Assembly (NCBI RefSeq): GCF_000330725.2
Contig: NZ_AMZY02000008.1
Location: 158,175-222,174, forward strand
Reading direction: 5' to 3'
Source: Mariniradius saccharolyticus AK6
Lineage (GTDB): Bacteria > Bacteroidota > Bacteroidia > Cytophagales > Cyclobacteriaceae
DNA length: 64,000 bases
Of the stretch, positions 24,371-34,020 are shown in pieces. A model generated the notes under the pieces. It ran no database searches and had not been told where the DNA came from. It saw only the letters and a list, made by a program, of their open reading frames with translations. A program made the translations under genes and the position numbers. How positions within the stretch are numbered: the stretch's first letter is position 1; each line of letters begins with the position of its first letter.

Positions 24371-25345
24371 ATGATTACGCGCCTTTTGATTGTCTTTTTG
24401 GGCTTGGGGCTTTTCTCATGTATCAGTACCCCTACTCCTCCCCCAGACCCGATGGAGGAGGTCCGGTTTATCGGACGGACCCAAGTTTCCTTTCTCAACA
24501 GGGAAGCCACCCTCCTCCAACTCGAACTGCGTTCCGAAGACCTCAGCAGCCTTCGCCGGGTTGAAGTTCGCATCATGAAGCCTTCCACTCCCTCCAAAGG
24601 TGCTCTGGTGCTGAGTTCCGGCGGGTTTGGTACAAACTTCTATGGCATCGGCTTGGAAACCAATACCACCTTGGACTTTGCGCTTAACCTTGGTCTGGAG
24701 ACTTTTGAGATTAGGTGGCTGGGGTCCGAAGGTTGGGGAACGGGAATCGCAGGCGCAGGCTATCCGAAGGCGGTAAGGGCTTATGGCGTCATCCTCCGCT
24801 ATTTGAAGACAAGTGAAATGACAAAGCCCGACAATATCATTGCCCATGGAGGAAGTGGCGGTTCCTTCCAGATCGCTTATGGATTGAGCCGTTTTGCCTT
24901 GGAAAATGATATACAGCATGCCATCCTCGTCGCAGGTCCACCAACGGCGGATCTGCCAAAGGGGATTTTTGGAGACAAAAATGGGGATGCATTTTGGCCG
25001 GATGGATTGGGAGGATTCCGAATCACCGACTATATCCACGGCTGGGACGGTAACGGCAACTATTGCCAAAACCGCAACCAAACACCTCCCCAATTTGTGT
25101 TGGATGCCCTCGACGAATCCTCGCTTCTTTCTACCCGCATTCCGCCCGAATTGGACTACAGCACCAACCTCATCTTCATCAACACCAATGATGTGACTAA
25201 CGCCGACGGACAGGGACGTCTGTTCTTTGATGCCGTCAAAAGCAAAAAAGAATGGCATTTTCTTCCCGAGGAGACTTCCCATGATGTAGCGGGCATCCCA
25301 GCCGGCGCCCAAAAAATCAGGCAGGTGTTACAGGAAATTCTTTAA
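24371..25345 (+). CDS. alpha/beta-hydrolase-like lipoprotein
   Basis: The ATG at 24371 starts a lipoprotein signal, MITRLLIVFLGLGLFSC (Cys17); a longer in-frame start would bury it. The 324-residue product has ALVLSSGGFGTNFYG near an oxyanion-type turn, then IIAHGGSGGSFQIAYGLSRF with the G-x-S-G-G elbow. HDVAGIPAGAQKI near the end could supply the His of a catalytic triad. It is probably an esterase-like enzyme anchored in the envelope, but its substrate is unknown. Nineteen bases separate it from the next gene, so they may be co-transcribed. Confidence 0.75.
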   Translation: MITRLLIVFLGLGLFSCISTPTPPPDPMEEVRFIGRTQVSFLNREATLLQLELRSEDLSSLRRVEVRIMKPSTPSKGALVLSSGGFGTNFYGIGLETNTTLDFALNLGLETFEIRWLGSEGWGTGIAGAGYPKAVRAYGVILRYLKTSEMTKPDNIIAHGGSGGSFQIAYGLSRFALENDIQHAILVAGPPTADLPKGIFGDKNGDAFWPDGLGGFRITDYIHGWDGNGNYCQNRNQTPPQFVLDALDESSLLSTRIPPELDYSTNLIFINTNDVTNADGQGRLFFDAVKSKKEWHFLPEETSHDVAGIPAGAQKIRQVLQEIL

Positions 25346-25364
25346 AATATTCCGCTCCATTCCG

Positions 25365-25955
25365 ATGAAAATTCGCTTTAATCTGTTTTTAGCCTTCATT
25401 GCAGCTATCCAAATCTGTAACGGACAAACGACCCCCGCCAAGGAGTTCCATGACGAGGACTTCAATTGGACCATTTTGATTCCCGAAAACTTCCAAACCG
25501 TCAGCACTGAGGAATGGACCAAAATGCAGAACCGGGGAGCGGAAGCCATTGAGGATACCTTTGGAGAGGAAATCATCAATCAAGCCAAGACGATTTTTGT
25601 GTTCCGAAGCAACCAATTCAACTACTTCGAGGCAAATTATCAGCCATTTGATCCCGAAGTAGACGGTGATTATATCGAGTCCTGCAAAAATGTCAATGCA
25701 CTGATTTATGAGACATTTGCAACCCAAATACCGGATGCCAAAATCGATACCGCATCTTCGGTGGAAAAGATCGGCAAACTCGAATTCCAGACCCATAGCA
25801 TGAAAATCGTCCTTCCCAACAAGATGGTGATGCACCAGATCATGTACAGCCGCCTTTTTGGAAAGCGTGAGTTTTCGGTCAACATCATGTTTGTCGACCC
25901 GAAAAAAGGACAACAAATGCTCGATGCTTGGAAGAATTCAAGGTTTTCAGACTAA
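25365..25955 (+). CDS. hypothetical secreted protein
   Basis: The 196-residue product has a signal peptide (MKIRFNLFLAFIAAIQICNGQ) and a single alpha/beta domain of the general PsbP/DUF1795 look. The opening DEDFNWTILIPENFQTVST is the usual first strand in such proteins, and the end has MHQIMYSRLFGKREFSVNIM. The function is unknown. It lies 19 bases after the hydrolase lipoprotein on the same strand. Confidence 0.75.
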   Translation: MKIRFNLFLAFIAAIQICNGQTTPAKEFHDEDFNWTILIPENFQTVSTEEWTKMQNRGAEAIEDTFGEEIINQAKTIFVFRSNQFNYFEANYQPFDPEVDGDYIESCKNVNALIYETFATQIPDAKIDTASSVEKIGKLEFQTHSMKIVLPNKMVMHQIMYSRLFGKREFSVNIMFVDPKKGQQMLDAWKNSRFSD

Positions 25956-26118
25956 ATTCAGAATCCTGGGTCCGTCCAAGGCTATGATTCGATTTCGCTT
26001 TGTAAAAAGTTAATTGGTAAATGACGGATGTGTTTTCGAGCCGAAATCCTCCAAATGTCGGTTGATTAGGCGATGGAATTCCCGATTGATTATGCTCATA
26101 AACTTTAGAAAAAACTGT

Positions 26119-27165
26119 ATGAAAAAAAGTCTAACAGTCATTGCCTTCCTTGTTCTCCAGCTGATTAACTCAGCCTATGCCCAAACGATCGAATCCTTGG
26201 CGAAGGAACTCCCGCCCTACTTCTCCATCCTGACTACTTGGGGGGTGAGACCCGAATGGGATGAGAAATCGGAAAATATCTATTTTTTGAATAAGCTCGT
26301 CGGTGACGTGTTTAAAATCAACATAGCCACCAAAGAGGTTTCCCAAGTCACCTCCGGGTTCTATCACGGCGGCATCCACCGCGTATTGTGTCTTTCTAAT
26401 GGGGATTTGCTTTTGGCGATGGGCTCCAACATTTTTGACGCGACCAATCCCGAGAAGGACAGGCATGCGGGACTCGGACTGTACATTCTCACCAAGGAAA
26501 ACCCAAGCAATCCCTATCCGCTGAATGCCTTTTGCGACGAGGGTCCCGCGGTATCAAAAAATAGCCTGAAGATAGCTTGGACACTTCAGGGACAAAGGGA
26601 AATAAAAATGGGGGAAATACACTATGTGGACGGTGTCCCACAGCTGAAGGACGTAGAAACGATCATCTCCTACAATGACTCCTCAGCCTATGTTAGGCTG
26701 GAAACTCAGGATTTTAGGCCAACCAATGACGAAGAATTGATCTATACCCACTATTGGGGAGATGAAAGAGATCAGTACTTTAATTCCCAGGTGTTTGGAT
26801 TCAATTTGGTTACAAAGAAGACAACCAAGTATACGGACCTTCCGAAAAGCTACAATGAAGCAGAAGGGATATTCCCAGACGGAGAATACATGGTAATCGA
26901 AAGTGATCGGCACCAGCCCATGGAGGAAAGGAACAAGTATAAACTCGATATATACAAACTAAAACTGGATGGCAGCGGGGAAGTTGAGCGCTTGGCCGAT
27001 TTTTCCACCCGATATTTCAACAAGATCAAATCGGATAATCCTGTGGTCAACAAACATGGAAACCTTATCGCCCACCAGTTCGGCTATCAGAAAGGCGCGG
27101 GAGATGGACGGGGTATCTTCCTTTTTGATCTCGATGCATACGAAAGGCACAAGATGAAAAAGTGA
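26119..27165 (+). CDS. secreted TolB-like beta-propeller protein
   Basis: The ATG at 26119 starts a clear signal peptide (MKKSLTVIAFLVLQLINSAYAQ); the upstream extension is not signal-like. The 348-residue product holds propeller-type repeats: WGVRPEWDEKSENIYFLN, GPAVSKNSLKIAWTLQ, AEGIFPDGEYMVIESDR, and IKSDNPVVNKHGNLIAHQ. These resemble PD40/TolB blades and it ends with the family-like GIFLFDLDAYE. It is probably periplasmic. It may be a ligand-binding or structural protein; no catalytic domain is seen. Confidence 0.8.
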   Translation: MKKSLTVIAFLVLQLINSAYAQTIESLAKELPPYFSILTTWGVRPEWDEKSENIYFLNKLVGDVFKINIATKEVSQVTSGFYHGGIHRVLCLSNGDLLLAMGSNIFDATNPEKDRHAGLGLYILTKENPSNPYPLNAFCDEGPAVSKNSLKIAWTLQGQREIKMGEIHYVDGVPQLKDVETIISYNDSSAYVRLETQDFRPTNDEELIYTHYWGDERDQYFNSQVFGFNLVTKKTTKYTDLPKSYNEAEGIFPDGEYMVIESDRHQPMEERNKYKLDIYKLKLDGSGEVERLADFSTRYFNKIKSDNPVVNKHGNLIAHQFGYQKGAGDGRGIFLFDLDAYERHKMKK

Positions 27166-27200
27166 GATCGAAGGCTAATAATGGCAACAAAATCCCCATC

Positions 27201-27230
27201 ATGGTCTGTCTCCCAAAGACCATGAAAGTC
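27201..27230 (+). repeat. short copy of the GGTCTGTG hairpin repeat
   Basis: ATGGTCTGTCTCCCAAAGACCAT forms a hairpin of the same kind as the start of the repeats at 18518 and 20749. It lies in the convergent gap between the propeller gene and the desaturase and could act as a transcript end. Confidence 0.5.
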
Positions 27231-27344
27231 TATACCCCGCACTTGTATTGCACGAGCAAATCATCCTGTGGGGATGATGTTGTTTTGCTTGTTTTCAAGC
27301 ACCCAAGAAACCTGGTTTGGGCAAATTTTCCGAACGAATCCCTC

Positions 27345-28457
27345 CTATGCGGAAACCACGGCAGGCTCTGTTATTGGTTTTTTCCCTAGCTCTTTGAGCA
27401 TTCTCGTATGCGCGACAATGGCTTGGGCAAAAGTACCTTTCGATTTGTAAGGCAATCCAAATTCCCGCGCGGTGCGTTCCACGATCTTGGCAATTTTCCG
27501 GTAATGCACATGGCAGATATTGGGAAACAGGTGATGTTCAACCTGGTAATTGAGCCCGCCGACATACCATGAGAATATCTTATGTCTTTGGCCAAAATTG
27601 GTCGTCGTATGGAGTTGGTGGATCGCCCAATTGTTTTCAAGATTGCCCTCCATATCGGCCACAGGATATTCTGTTCCCTCAACCACATGTGCAGGCTGGA
27701 AGATGATGGCGAGAATAAATCCTGCCACAAATTGCATCAGCAAGAAGCCCAACAAGACATGGCCCCAACCTACCGGAAGCAGCACCATGGGAAGTATGAC
27801 CACGTAACCCGCGTAAATCAATTTGCTGATGAGCATTACCGCCCATTCCTGCCGGATGGATGAATTTTGGCGTTTCACGAAACCTTCTTGGTTGTATCGA
27901 GTGAGCCGTTGAAAATCCTTAAACGTGATCCAAACCAAGGTAAGCAAGCCGTAGAAAAACCAGGCATAAATGTGTTGCCAACGGTGCATCGGCTTCCAAT
28001 CAGAGCCTGGCGCCATCCGCAGGACACCCCTTGGACTGATATCTTCATCCACGTCGTGCACATTGGTATAGGTATGATGCAATACGTTGTGTTGGATTTT
28101 CCAGTTGAAAGCATGACCGCCGACAACGTTCAGGGAAAAACCGAGCAGGTTATTCACCCAAGCCTTGTTGGAATAGGCTCCGTGGTTGGCATCGTGCATC
28201 ACCGACAAACCAATACCGGCTGTGCCTAGGCCCATGATAAAATAGAGCCCATAGAATACGGGCAGGTTTGGGAATGTTCCTGTGATCAGGAAAATGTATG
28301 GAACAAAAAACAACGCAAACATAAACACAGTTTTTACCACCATTTCGGTATTGGCAGTACGTTGGATGTTGTTATTCTTGAAATACGCATTCACGCGTTG
28401 CGTAAGCGTGGCATAAAACTCGGACTGCCCTCGGGCAAACTTAGGTGTATTCTTCAT
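27345..28457 (-). CDS. front-end (acyl-lipid/acyl-CoA) fatty acid desaturase
   Basis: The ATG at 28457 gives 370 residues, the usual family length; an upstream start would add an unusual hydrophobic leader. The three histidine boxes are HDANH (88-92), HNVLHH (123-128) and QVEHH (about 309-313). The QxxHH third box is typical of front-end desaturases such as delta-6/linoleoyl-CoA desaturases. Four or more membrane spans surround them. The enzyme would use a di-iron centre, oxygen and an electron donor to introduce a double bond in membrane acyl chains. There is no fused cytochrome b5 domain, as expected for the bacterial enzymes. Confidence 0.92.
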   Translation of the reverse strand: MKNTPKFARGQSEFYATLTQRVNAYFKNNNIQRTANTEMVVKTVFMFALFFVPYIFLITGTFPNLPVFYGLYFIMGLGTAGIGLSVMHDANHGAYSNKAWVNNLLGFSLNVVGGHAFNWKIQHNVLHHTYTNVHDVDEDISPRGVLRMAPGSDWKPMHRWQHIYAWFFYGLLTLVWITFKDFQRLTRYNQEGFVKRQNSSIRQEWAVMLISKLIYAGYVVILPMVLLPVGWGHVLLGFLLMQFVAGFILAIIFQPAHVVEGTEYPVADMEGNLENNWAIHQLHTTTNFGQRHKIFSWYVGGLNYQVEHHLFPNICHVHYRKIAKIVERTAREFGLPYKSKGTFAQAIVAHTRMLKELGKKPITEPAVVSA

Positions 28458-28908
28458 TCGGATGATTAACTTGACTAGCAAGGTAAATAAAACCGCAACG
28501 ATATTTATCAGTTGGAAAAAATAAATAACCGAGCCTGCGGTTAAGGTCAAAAAGTAGTTCTGGATTGAGTCTGTCTCGAGTCCGTATCCAATCTGCCAAT
28601 ACTACTTCATTCGTCAATTAGGAGCCTTTACTGTGGAAATAGAAGTAGGCCCGTCCATGTGTATGGAATTTACCAAAACAAATACGAGGAACTTCTCCAA
28701 TACCATTCACAACGGGTTAATGGAAAATGCGTCCCCCCTAATGGCTTTGAAGATGAATATGCCTCAACCGTTTTTCATTTGACATGATTTCATCGACAGG
28801 GCTTTTGCTTTGGTCTTGGCATACCATCTCGCTGAGGGTGTAGAATCCTTTTTCCCATTTATATTTACAAATCCCCAGAAAACCATTTTCGCCAAAAGGC
28901 TGAATCCT
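28458..28908. other. divergent intergenic region
   Basis: This separates the desaturase from the acylase-family gene and must hold both promoters. TATATTTA near 28860 is one base off the TAnnTTTG consensus. No RNA gene or repeat is apparent. Confidence 0.4.
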
Positions 28909-31014
28909 ATGCAAAAATCACTTCTCTTTACCCTTCTTGTTTTTGTCGCGTTGTCTTGCCAAAGGGTCCTGAAACCTTCGGGCTGGGACACCAGCCAAAT
29001 CGAAATCGTGCGGGATGAATTTGGGGTACCACATATTTTTGGAAAGACGGACGCCGATGTGGCTTATGGCTTGGCCTGGGCACATGCGGAAGATGATTTT
29101 GAAACCATCCAAAAGACCGTCTTGGCCGGAAAAGCATTGTTGGGACGGGTCTACGGGGAGCAAGGTGCGGGTGTTGATTTCTTTGTCCACTTACTCGAAA
29201 CCAAGCAAATTGCCGAGGAAAAATATGAGTCAAGCTTTTCGCCCGCATTCAAAAAGGTGCTGGAAGGCTATGCCGCGGGCCTCAATGATTACGCCTTGTC
29301 CCATCCAGATGAAGTACTCTATAGTCCAGCTTTTCCGATCAATCCCCGGGAGATGCTATCCGCCTATATCCTTTCGCTGGCCCAAATGTCTGGTGCTGAC
29401 CGCGCCGTCCAGCAGATTGTCGGCGGGACTGTTGACTTGATTCCCGAAGACCAGAATCCCAAAGGCTCGAATGCCATCGCCGTCCATTCGTCCAGGACCG
29501 TTTCCGGGGAGACTTTCCTTGCGATCAACTCCCATCAGCCATTGGAAGGACCCGTGGCATGGTACGAAGCACATCTGCAATCAGAAGAGGGATGGAACAT
29601 CGTAGGGGGACTTTTCCCAGGTGGCTCGATGGTATTCCATGGCGTAAACGAACATCTGGGCTGGGCGCATACCGTAAATACACCTGACTTTCTCGACCTG
29701 TACCAACTTGAGATCAATCCAGAAGATAACGATGAATACATGGTCGACGGGGAATGGCTTAAAATGGAATCCAAATACGTCTGGCTGAAAGTGCGGCTTT
29801 GGGATTGGATCACGCTACCAATTCCGAAGAAAGTCTGGAAAAGCATCTATGGACCAACTTTGGTCACGGAGCAGGGTGCATTCTCCATACGTTTTGGAGC
29901 GTTGCAGCAAGTCGGTGCACCCGAACAGTGGTGGAGAATGAACAAGGCGAAGAATTTTGCCGAATGGGAAGCTGCCATGAATACCATGCAGCTCACCAAT
30001 TTCAATACCGTCTACGCCGACAAGTACGACACGATTTTTTATGTCAGCAATGGTCTGCTACCGAAGCGAAAGCCTGGCCATGACTATTCAGGGACTGTCC
30101 CTGGAAATACCAAAGAGACGCTTTGGACCGAATTTCATGCATTTTCCGAGCTTCCCCAGCAGGTAAATCCTCCGTCCGGGTACCTTTTCAATACAAACCA
30201 TTCGCCATTCCGAGCCAGCGCTTGGTCGGATAACCTTGATCCAGAAAACTTCCCAAAAGAAATGGGCTTTGTTGATCGGGACAATAACCGCTCCCTGAGA
30301 TTTCGGGAACTGATGCCCGAGGAGGGAAGCATCAGCTATGAGGTTTTCGAACGGATCAAATTTGATCAGACCTTGCCTCACAAACAGGCCTTTCGGACGG
30401 ATATGGAAATCTTGTTCCAATTGGACACGGCAGCATATCCGGATTTGAAGGAACAAATCCTGACGCTCGCGACCTGGGACAAATCGGCTGGAATAGAGAG
30501 CGAAGGAGCGAGCCTTTTTGCCTTTATCTACTATTACTGGTGGGATGAATTTGCCAAAGCAGGCAGAAGTTTCGACACCATCCTGACCGAAGAAGAAGCC
30601 ATTCAAGGTATCAAGGCCGCGAAATCGCATTTTGAAACACATTTTGGAAAATCCTTGGTCCCTTTGGGAGCATACCAAAAATTGGTGCGTGGAGACAAGT
30701 CCTTGCCTCTGTGGGGAATTGACGATGTGTTGGCGGCCATGCGCTCATCCCCTTGGGAAAATGGCATGCGGAAAGGTATACAGGGGGAATCTTACATCAT
30801 GATGGTGCGGTTTGGCGACGGATTACCGGAAATCGAAACAATCAATGTCTTTGGGGCAAGCAATCGTCCCGAAAGTCCCCATTATTCAGACCAGATGGCG
30901 CATTTTTTGAATCGCGAACTCAAACCCATGAGTTTGGACAAAACTACCGTCCTGAAATCCGCGAAAAGAAGGTACAGGCCCGGAGGGGATGTTTTTTCCG
31001 CCCGGCAACACTAA
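28909..31014 (+). CDS. penicillin acylase family lipoprotein (Ntn hydrolase)
   Basis: The ATG at 28909 starts a lipoprotein signal (Cys17 in VALSC). The 701-residue precursor has the family marks: VRDEFGVPHIFGKTDADVAYGLAW early on, then the autocatalytic site GSNAIAV with Ser187 as the expected N-terminal nucleophile of the beta chain after cleavage. HQPLEGPVAWYEAHL, AHTVNTPDF and SPHYSDQM follow. Family members hydrolyse amide side chains of beta-lactams, acyl-homoserine lactones or related acyl amides; the natural substrate here is unknown. It is likely anchored in the envelope. It lies 60 bases upstream of the ThrE pair, possibly co-transcribed, which could link amide hydrolysis with amino acid export (inference). 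Confidence 0.92.
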   Translation: MQKSLLFTLLVFVALSCQRVLKPSGWDTSQIEIVRDEFGVPHIFGKTDADVAYGLAWAHAEDDFETIQKTVLAGKALLGRVYGEQGAGVDFFVHLLETKQIAEEKYESSFSPAFKKVLEGYAAGLNDYALSHPDEVLYSPAFPINPREMLSAYILSLAQMSGADRAVQQIVGGTVDLIPEDQNPKGSNAIAVHSSRTVSGETFLAINSHQPLEGPVAWYEAHLQSEEGWNIVGGLFPGGSMVFHGVNEHLGWAHTVNTPDFLDLYQLEINPEDNDEYMVDGEWLKMESKYVWLKVRLWDWITLPIPKKVWKSIYGPTLVTEQGAFSIRFGALQQVGAPEQWWRMNKAKNFAEWEAAMNTMQLTNFNTVYADKYDTIFYVSNGLLPKRKPGHDYSGTVPGNTKETLWTEFHAFSELPQQVNPPSGYLFNTNHSPFRASAWSDNLDPENFPKEMGFVDRDNNRSLRFRELMPEEGSISYEVFERIKFDQTLPHKQAFRTDMEILFQLDTAAYPDLKEQILTLATWDKSAGIESEGASLFAFIYYYWWDEFAKAGRSFDTILTEEEAIQGIKAAKSHFETHFGKSLVPLGAYQKLVRGDKSLPLWGIDDVLAAMRSSPWENGMRKGIQGESYIMMVRFGDGLPEIETINVFGASNRPESPHYSDQMAHFLNRELKPMSLDKTTVLKSAKRRYRPGGDVFSARQH

Positions 31015-31074
31015 CGGCACGAATGCACCAAATCCGAAAACATGTATATTTGGAAGCTTTTTGAATCGTAATCC

Positions 31075-31851
31075 ATGACCACACGACAGCCTGCAGAGCC
31101 TTCAAGACTCGGAAACCTCCTACTGCAGGCGGGAGTTGCACTCATCAAATCGGGTGCTGGCAGCAGCAGGGTGGTGAGCAACTTGTCGCGATTTGCCATG
31201 GCCTATGGGTATGAAGCCAATATCGATATGGGCACCCGCAATATCTCGATTTCCCTCCACCTGGAAAATCAGGAAAACATCTTCTCCGGCTCGCGGAGCA
31301 TAGCCACACTTCCCGGAGCCAATTTCAGGGTTGTCTCTGCGATCAGCAAACTCAGTTGGGATGTGATCGAGGAAGACATCAATATGGATATGGTAGAAGA
31401 AAGACTCAAGAAAGCCAAGGAAATGCCCATGTACAACCGGTATTTGATCTTGCTGTTGGTAGGATTGGCAGGTGCTGCGTTTTGTTTCACGTTTGGCGGC
31501 AACGCCACGGAAATGGCGATCACGTTTGCTGCCACTTTTATCGGATTATATCTGAAGCAGGAATTGGTCCGCAAGAAGTTTAACCCCTTTTTGGTCACTT
31601 ACGCCAGTGCGGTAGTTGCTGCCACGGTCATCGGTATCTTTTGGAAGATAGGCGTGGATTCTAAATTGGACCATGCCTTTGCCACCTGCATCCTGTTTTT
31701 GATTCCCGGGGTGCTCATGATCAATGCATTCATCGACCTACTGGACGGATATATCATCAATGGTCTCGACCGCGGGATCAATGCCCTGATGCATGCATTT
31801 GCGATCGCCTCCGGCTTGGCGACGGTACTCTATATTTTTGGTGCAAGGTGA
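31075..31851 (+). CDS. threonine/serine exporter, N-terminal half (ThrE_1/DUF1212)
   Basis: The 258-residue protein matches the PF06738-type half of ThrE. A cytosolic N-terminal domain (LLLQAGVALIKSGAGSSRVV, MGTRNISISL) precedes about five membrane spans from residue 120 on. In actinobacterial ThrE both halves are fused; in many other bacteria they are separate subunits, as here. Its stop overlaps the start of the second half by four bases (GTGATGG region), so translation is coupled. Expected role: proton-driven export of threonine and serine at the inner membrane. Confidence 0.9.
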   Translation: MTTRQPAEPSRLGNLLLQAGVALIKSGAGSSRVVSNLSRFAMAYGYEANIDMGTRNISISLHLENQENIFSGSRSIATLPGANFRVVSAISKLSWDVIEEDINMDMVEERLKKAKEMPMYNRYLILLLVGLAGAAFCFTFGGNATEMAITFAATFIGLYLKQELVRKKFNPFLVTYASAVVAATVIGIFWKIGVDSKLDHAFATCILFLIPGVLMINAFIDLLDGYIINGLDRGINALMHAFAIASGLATVLYIFGAR

Positions 31852-32351
31852 TGGTGGATTGGCTGGACATAGTCTTGAAGGGTTTTTGGTGTGGTGTGGC
31901 AGCCATGGGATTTGCTGTACTTTTCAATGCACCGACTCGCGCCTTGCTGTCCATTTTCCTGTGTGCATTTGTAGCTGGGCTAATCAAGTTCTCAATATTC
32001 AATCCTATTGTAGGCGGTGGCATTATCCTGGCCTCGGCTTTGGCGGCGACTGCGGTAGGTTTTGCGAGCATTCCCGTTTCCCATTGGCGTCATGTGCCTC
32101 CCGTGGTGATCGGGATACCCGCAGTAATTCCTTTGATCCCAGGTTCCTTTGCCTACAGAACGATCTTGGGTTTGATCAATTTTATTTACAACACAGAGGT
32201 GGAGGTGTTGACCAGGATGGTTCACAACGGACTGATGACGCTATTCATTATCCTGGTACTGGCCTTGGGCGTGACACTTCCCATGCTTTTGTTCAGGATA
32301 GAAAGTGTCAAGAATTTCAGGCTTTCCACATTTTTTAAAAAAGGTCAATAA
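31848..32351 (+). CDS. threonine/serine exporter, C-terminal half (ThrE_2)
   Basis: The 167-residue membrane protein has about five spans and the family pattern of the second ThrE domain: FWCGVAAMGFAVLFNAPTRA, VPPVVIGIPAVIPLIPGSFA and YRTILGL. The Pro-rich, Gly-rich loop between spans is typical. It starts four bases inside the end of the first half and would form the transporter with it. The next gene is over 250 bases away, so the operon ends here. Confidence 0.9.
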   Translation: MMVDWLDIVLKGFWCGVAAMGFAVLFNAPTRALLSIFLCAFVAGLIKFSIFNPIVGGGIILASALAATAVGFASIPVSHWRHVPPVVIGIPAVIPLIPGSFAYRTILGLINFIYNTEVEVLTRMVHNGLMTLFIILVLALGVTLPMLLFRIESVKNFRLSTFFKKGQ

Positions 32352-32510
32352 ATCGGCCCGCATGTCTTTATATTTATCAGATGTAGGCTGTTTTACTTTG
32401 TATTTTTAGTAACTTTCATATTGTCCGTCTGTCGACTTTATCCATTAAAAGCATGACAGTTATCATATTTCTCCAAAGGTTTAATCATAATCTTCCCGTA
32501 TTCGAAAACC

Positions 32511-32518
32511 TACATTTG
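32511..32518 (+). promoter_or_regulatory. putative -7 element of the 32607 gene
   Basis: TACATTTG is a perfect fit to the Bacteroidota TAnnTTTG box and lies about 90 bases before the start codon. No good TTTG is present at the -33 distance, so confidence is limited. Confidence 0.35.
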
Positions 32519-32606
32519 GACAATGGATGATTCTTTCAGAAAAAGTGGAAATCACGATAAACTGATTATTTGAACAAAAACACAACAACATAAACCATTG
32601 AAGACA

Positions 32607-33263
32607 ATGAAAAAGCCAATTATTTTGATCTTATTGATGTTGATGGGCGGATTTGGATTTGCCCAGGGTCTCCGTATCAACACGTATGCGGGTTATGTAT
32701 TCCCCGACAGTTTTGACAATTATTATTCCGCCAATTCCTACGCCTCGGGACAAATCCAGGACGGTTTCCGATGGGGCGTGGGTCTGGAATACGCCATTCC
32801 CGGCAACCGTGCCATAGAACTCCAGTACAAAAGGCAGGACACCAACGTCCCAGCCACCTATCGGGATCCAGGAATCGGTGGCGGTGGTCTTAATACCGCG
32901 AATTTTAATTTGGGTATAAATTGGATCATGCTGAATTTCACCAATTATATCCCTGTCAATGAAAAGGTAGAACCATTTCTGGGAGGTGGTTTGGGTATGG
33001 GGATTTTTGATGTGGAAAACCCAAACAATGGAAACCGTAACAATGCCACAAAATTCGCTTGGAATATCCGTGGTGGAACAAATATCTGGGTGGCCGAGAA
33101 TGTCGCCCTTAGGATTCAGGCTTCGCTGTTTTCCGCGGTTCAATCAATGGGGGGCGGATTGTATTTTGGCACAGGTGGTGCAGGTGCCGGTGTGACGACC
33201 TTCTCCACCATGTACCAGTTTGGCTTTGATGGAGGCTTGGTGTTCAGGCTTCCGGGGAAATAG
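32607..33263 (+). CDS. outer-membrane beta-barrel protein
   Basis: The ATG at 32607 (MKKPIILILLMLMGGFGFAQ) is preferred to a TTG nine bases upstream. The mature part of about 198 residues begins RINTYAGYVFPDSFDNYYS and has alternating hydrophobic strands, ending VYQFGFDGGLVFR-like with an aromatic C-terminal strand. It fits small OmpA/OmpX-type eight-stranded barrels (outer membrane beta-barrel family). Ligand unknown. It is monocistronic, followed by a strong hairpin. Confidence 0.8.
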   Translation: MKKPIILILLMLMGGFGFAQGLRINTYAGYVFPDSFDNYYSANSYASGQIQDGFRWGVGLEYAIPGNRAIELQYKRQDTNVPATYRDPGIGGGGLNTANFNLGINWIMLNFTNYIPVNEKVEPFLGGGLGMGIFDVENPNNGNRNNATKFAWNIRGGTNIWVAENVALRIQASLFSAVQSMGGGLYFGTGGAGAGVTTFSTMYQFGFDGGLVFRLPGK

Positions 33264-33287
33264 GGGAATTGAGAGAAGACATTTGAG

Positions 33288-33334
33288 ACCGGGGAAAGCG
33301 GATAATATCCAGTTTTCCCCGGTTGTTCGTTTTA
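33288..33334 (+). terminator. terminator after the beta-barrel gene
   Basis: ACCGGGGAAA (33288-33297) pairs with TTTCCCCGGT (33314-33323), followed by a T-rich tail TGTTCGTTTT. The tail is interrupted, but the stem is strong. Confidence 0.6.
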
Positions 33335-33528
33335 CGGAGGAACTACCAAAAATCAGGCTCTTCCCAACCACGCTGTTCAATCCCCGATTCAAAAAGTTTG
33401 TTCCATCGCCAAATTGCCCAACAATCATTCCCCTTAAACTCCGAACCGAGAATTCTTATTTGAGGAAATCGTCTTACAGTTTGAGTATCGGATTCTAAAA
33501 TCGAAATTCATTAAACCCTTTATCAACC

Positions 33529-34008
33529 ATGAAAACTCGTTTAATCGTCATTATGGCGTTTTGCGCCATCAGCTCAAGTTCAATCGGGCAGAATTTCGGC
33601 TTCGCGAGGGTATTTGATGCAAATGGGACAAAGATCGCAAAAGGCAGGGTCATTTCCGTGACAGAGAGCGTCCTCCAACTAGCTAAAAATAATCAGATGA
33701 TCGATGTACCGGTTTCGGATATAGGCACGATCAAAACAAAGCGGTCTGAATATCACAACATCGCCATCGGTGCAGGCTTCGGCGCATTGACAGGGGCATT
33801 CCTGGGAATAGCGAGTGCCGATGAAGATGCATTTTTGGGTTATAACGAGATAGAAGGTGCCTTGGGAGGAGCAATTTTGGGAGCGCCAATTGGAGCGGCG
33901 GTCGGAGGCCTTACTGGGCTATTCAAAGGTTCTAGGACCTTTGACATTGGAGGGGATGGAGCAAAGATGAAAGCATTCGAAACCTATTTGCTCTCAGTCA
34001 ACAAATAA
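33529..34008 (+). CDS. secreted glycine-zipper protein
   Basis: The 159-residue product has a signal peptide (MKTRLIVIMAFCAISSSSIGQ), a short beta domain (ARVFDANGTKIAKGRVISVT, VPVSDIGTIKTKRSE), and then a glycine-rich helical hairpin (IAIGAGFGALTGAFLGIAS and ALGGAILGAPIGAAVGGLTG). Such glycine zippers insert in or line the outer membrane. No specific function is known to me. It converges with the next gene, 12 bases apart. Confidence 0.75.
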   Translation: MKTRLIVIMAFCAISSSSIGQNFGFARVFDANGTKIAKGRVISVTESVLQLAKNNQMIDVPVSDIGTIKTKRSEYHNIAIGAGFGALTGAFLGIASADEDAFLGYNEIEGALGGAILGAPIGAAVGGLTGLFKGSRTFDIGGDGAKMKAFETYLLSVNK

Positions 34009-34020
34009 CTCCAACTGGCA

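Noticed and set aside
24416..25312. Long minus-strand frame of about 298 codons opposite the hydrolase lipoprotein
   Set aside because: The plus-strand gene has a lipobox and GxSGG motif; the antisense frame has no domain, and its length is a by-product of GC-rich codon bias.
28458..28550. Longer start for the desaturase
   Set aside because: It would add 31 hydrophobic residues that family members lack; the ATG at 28457 gives the usual length.
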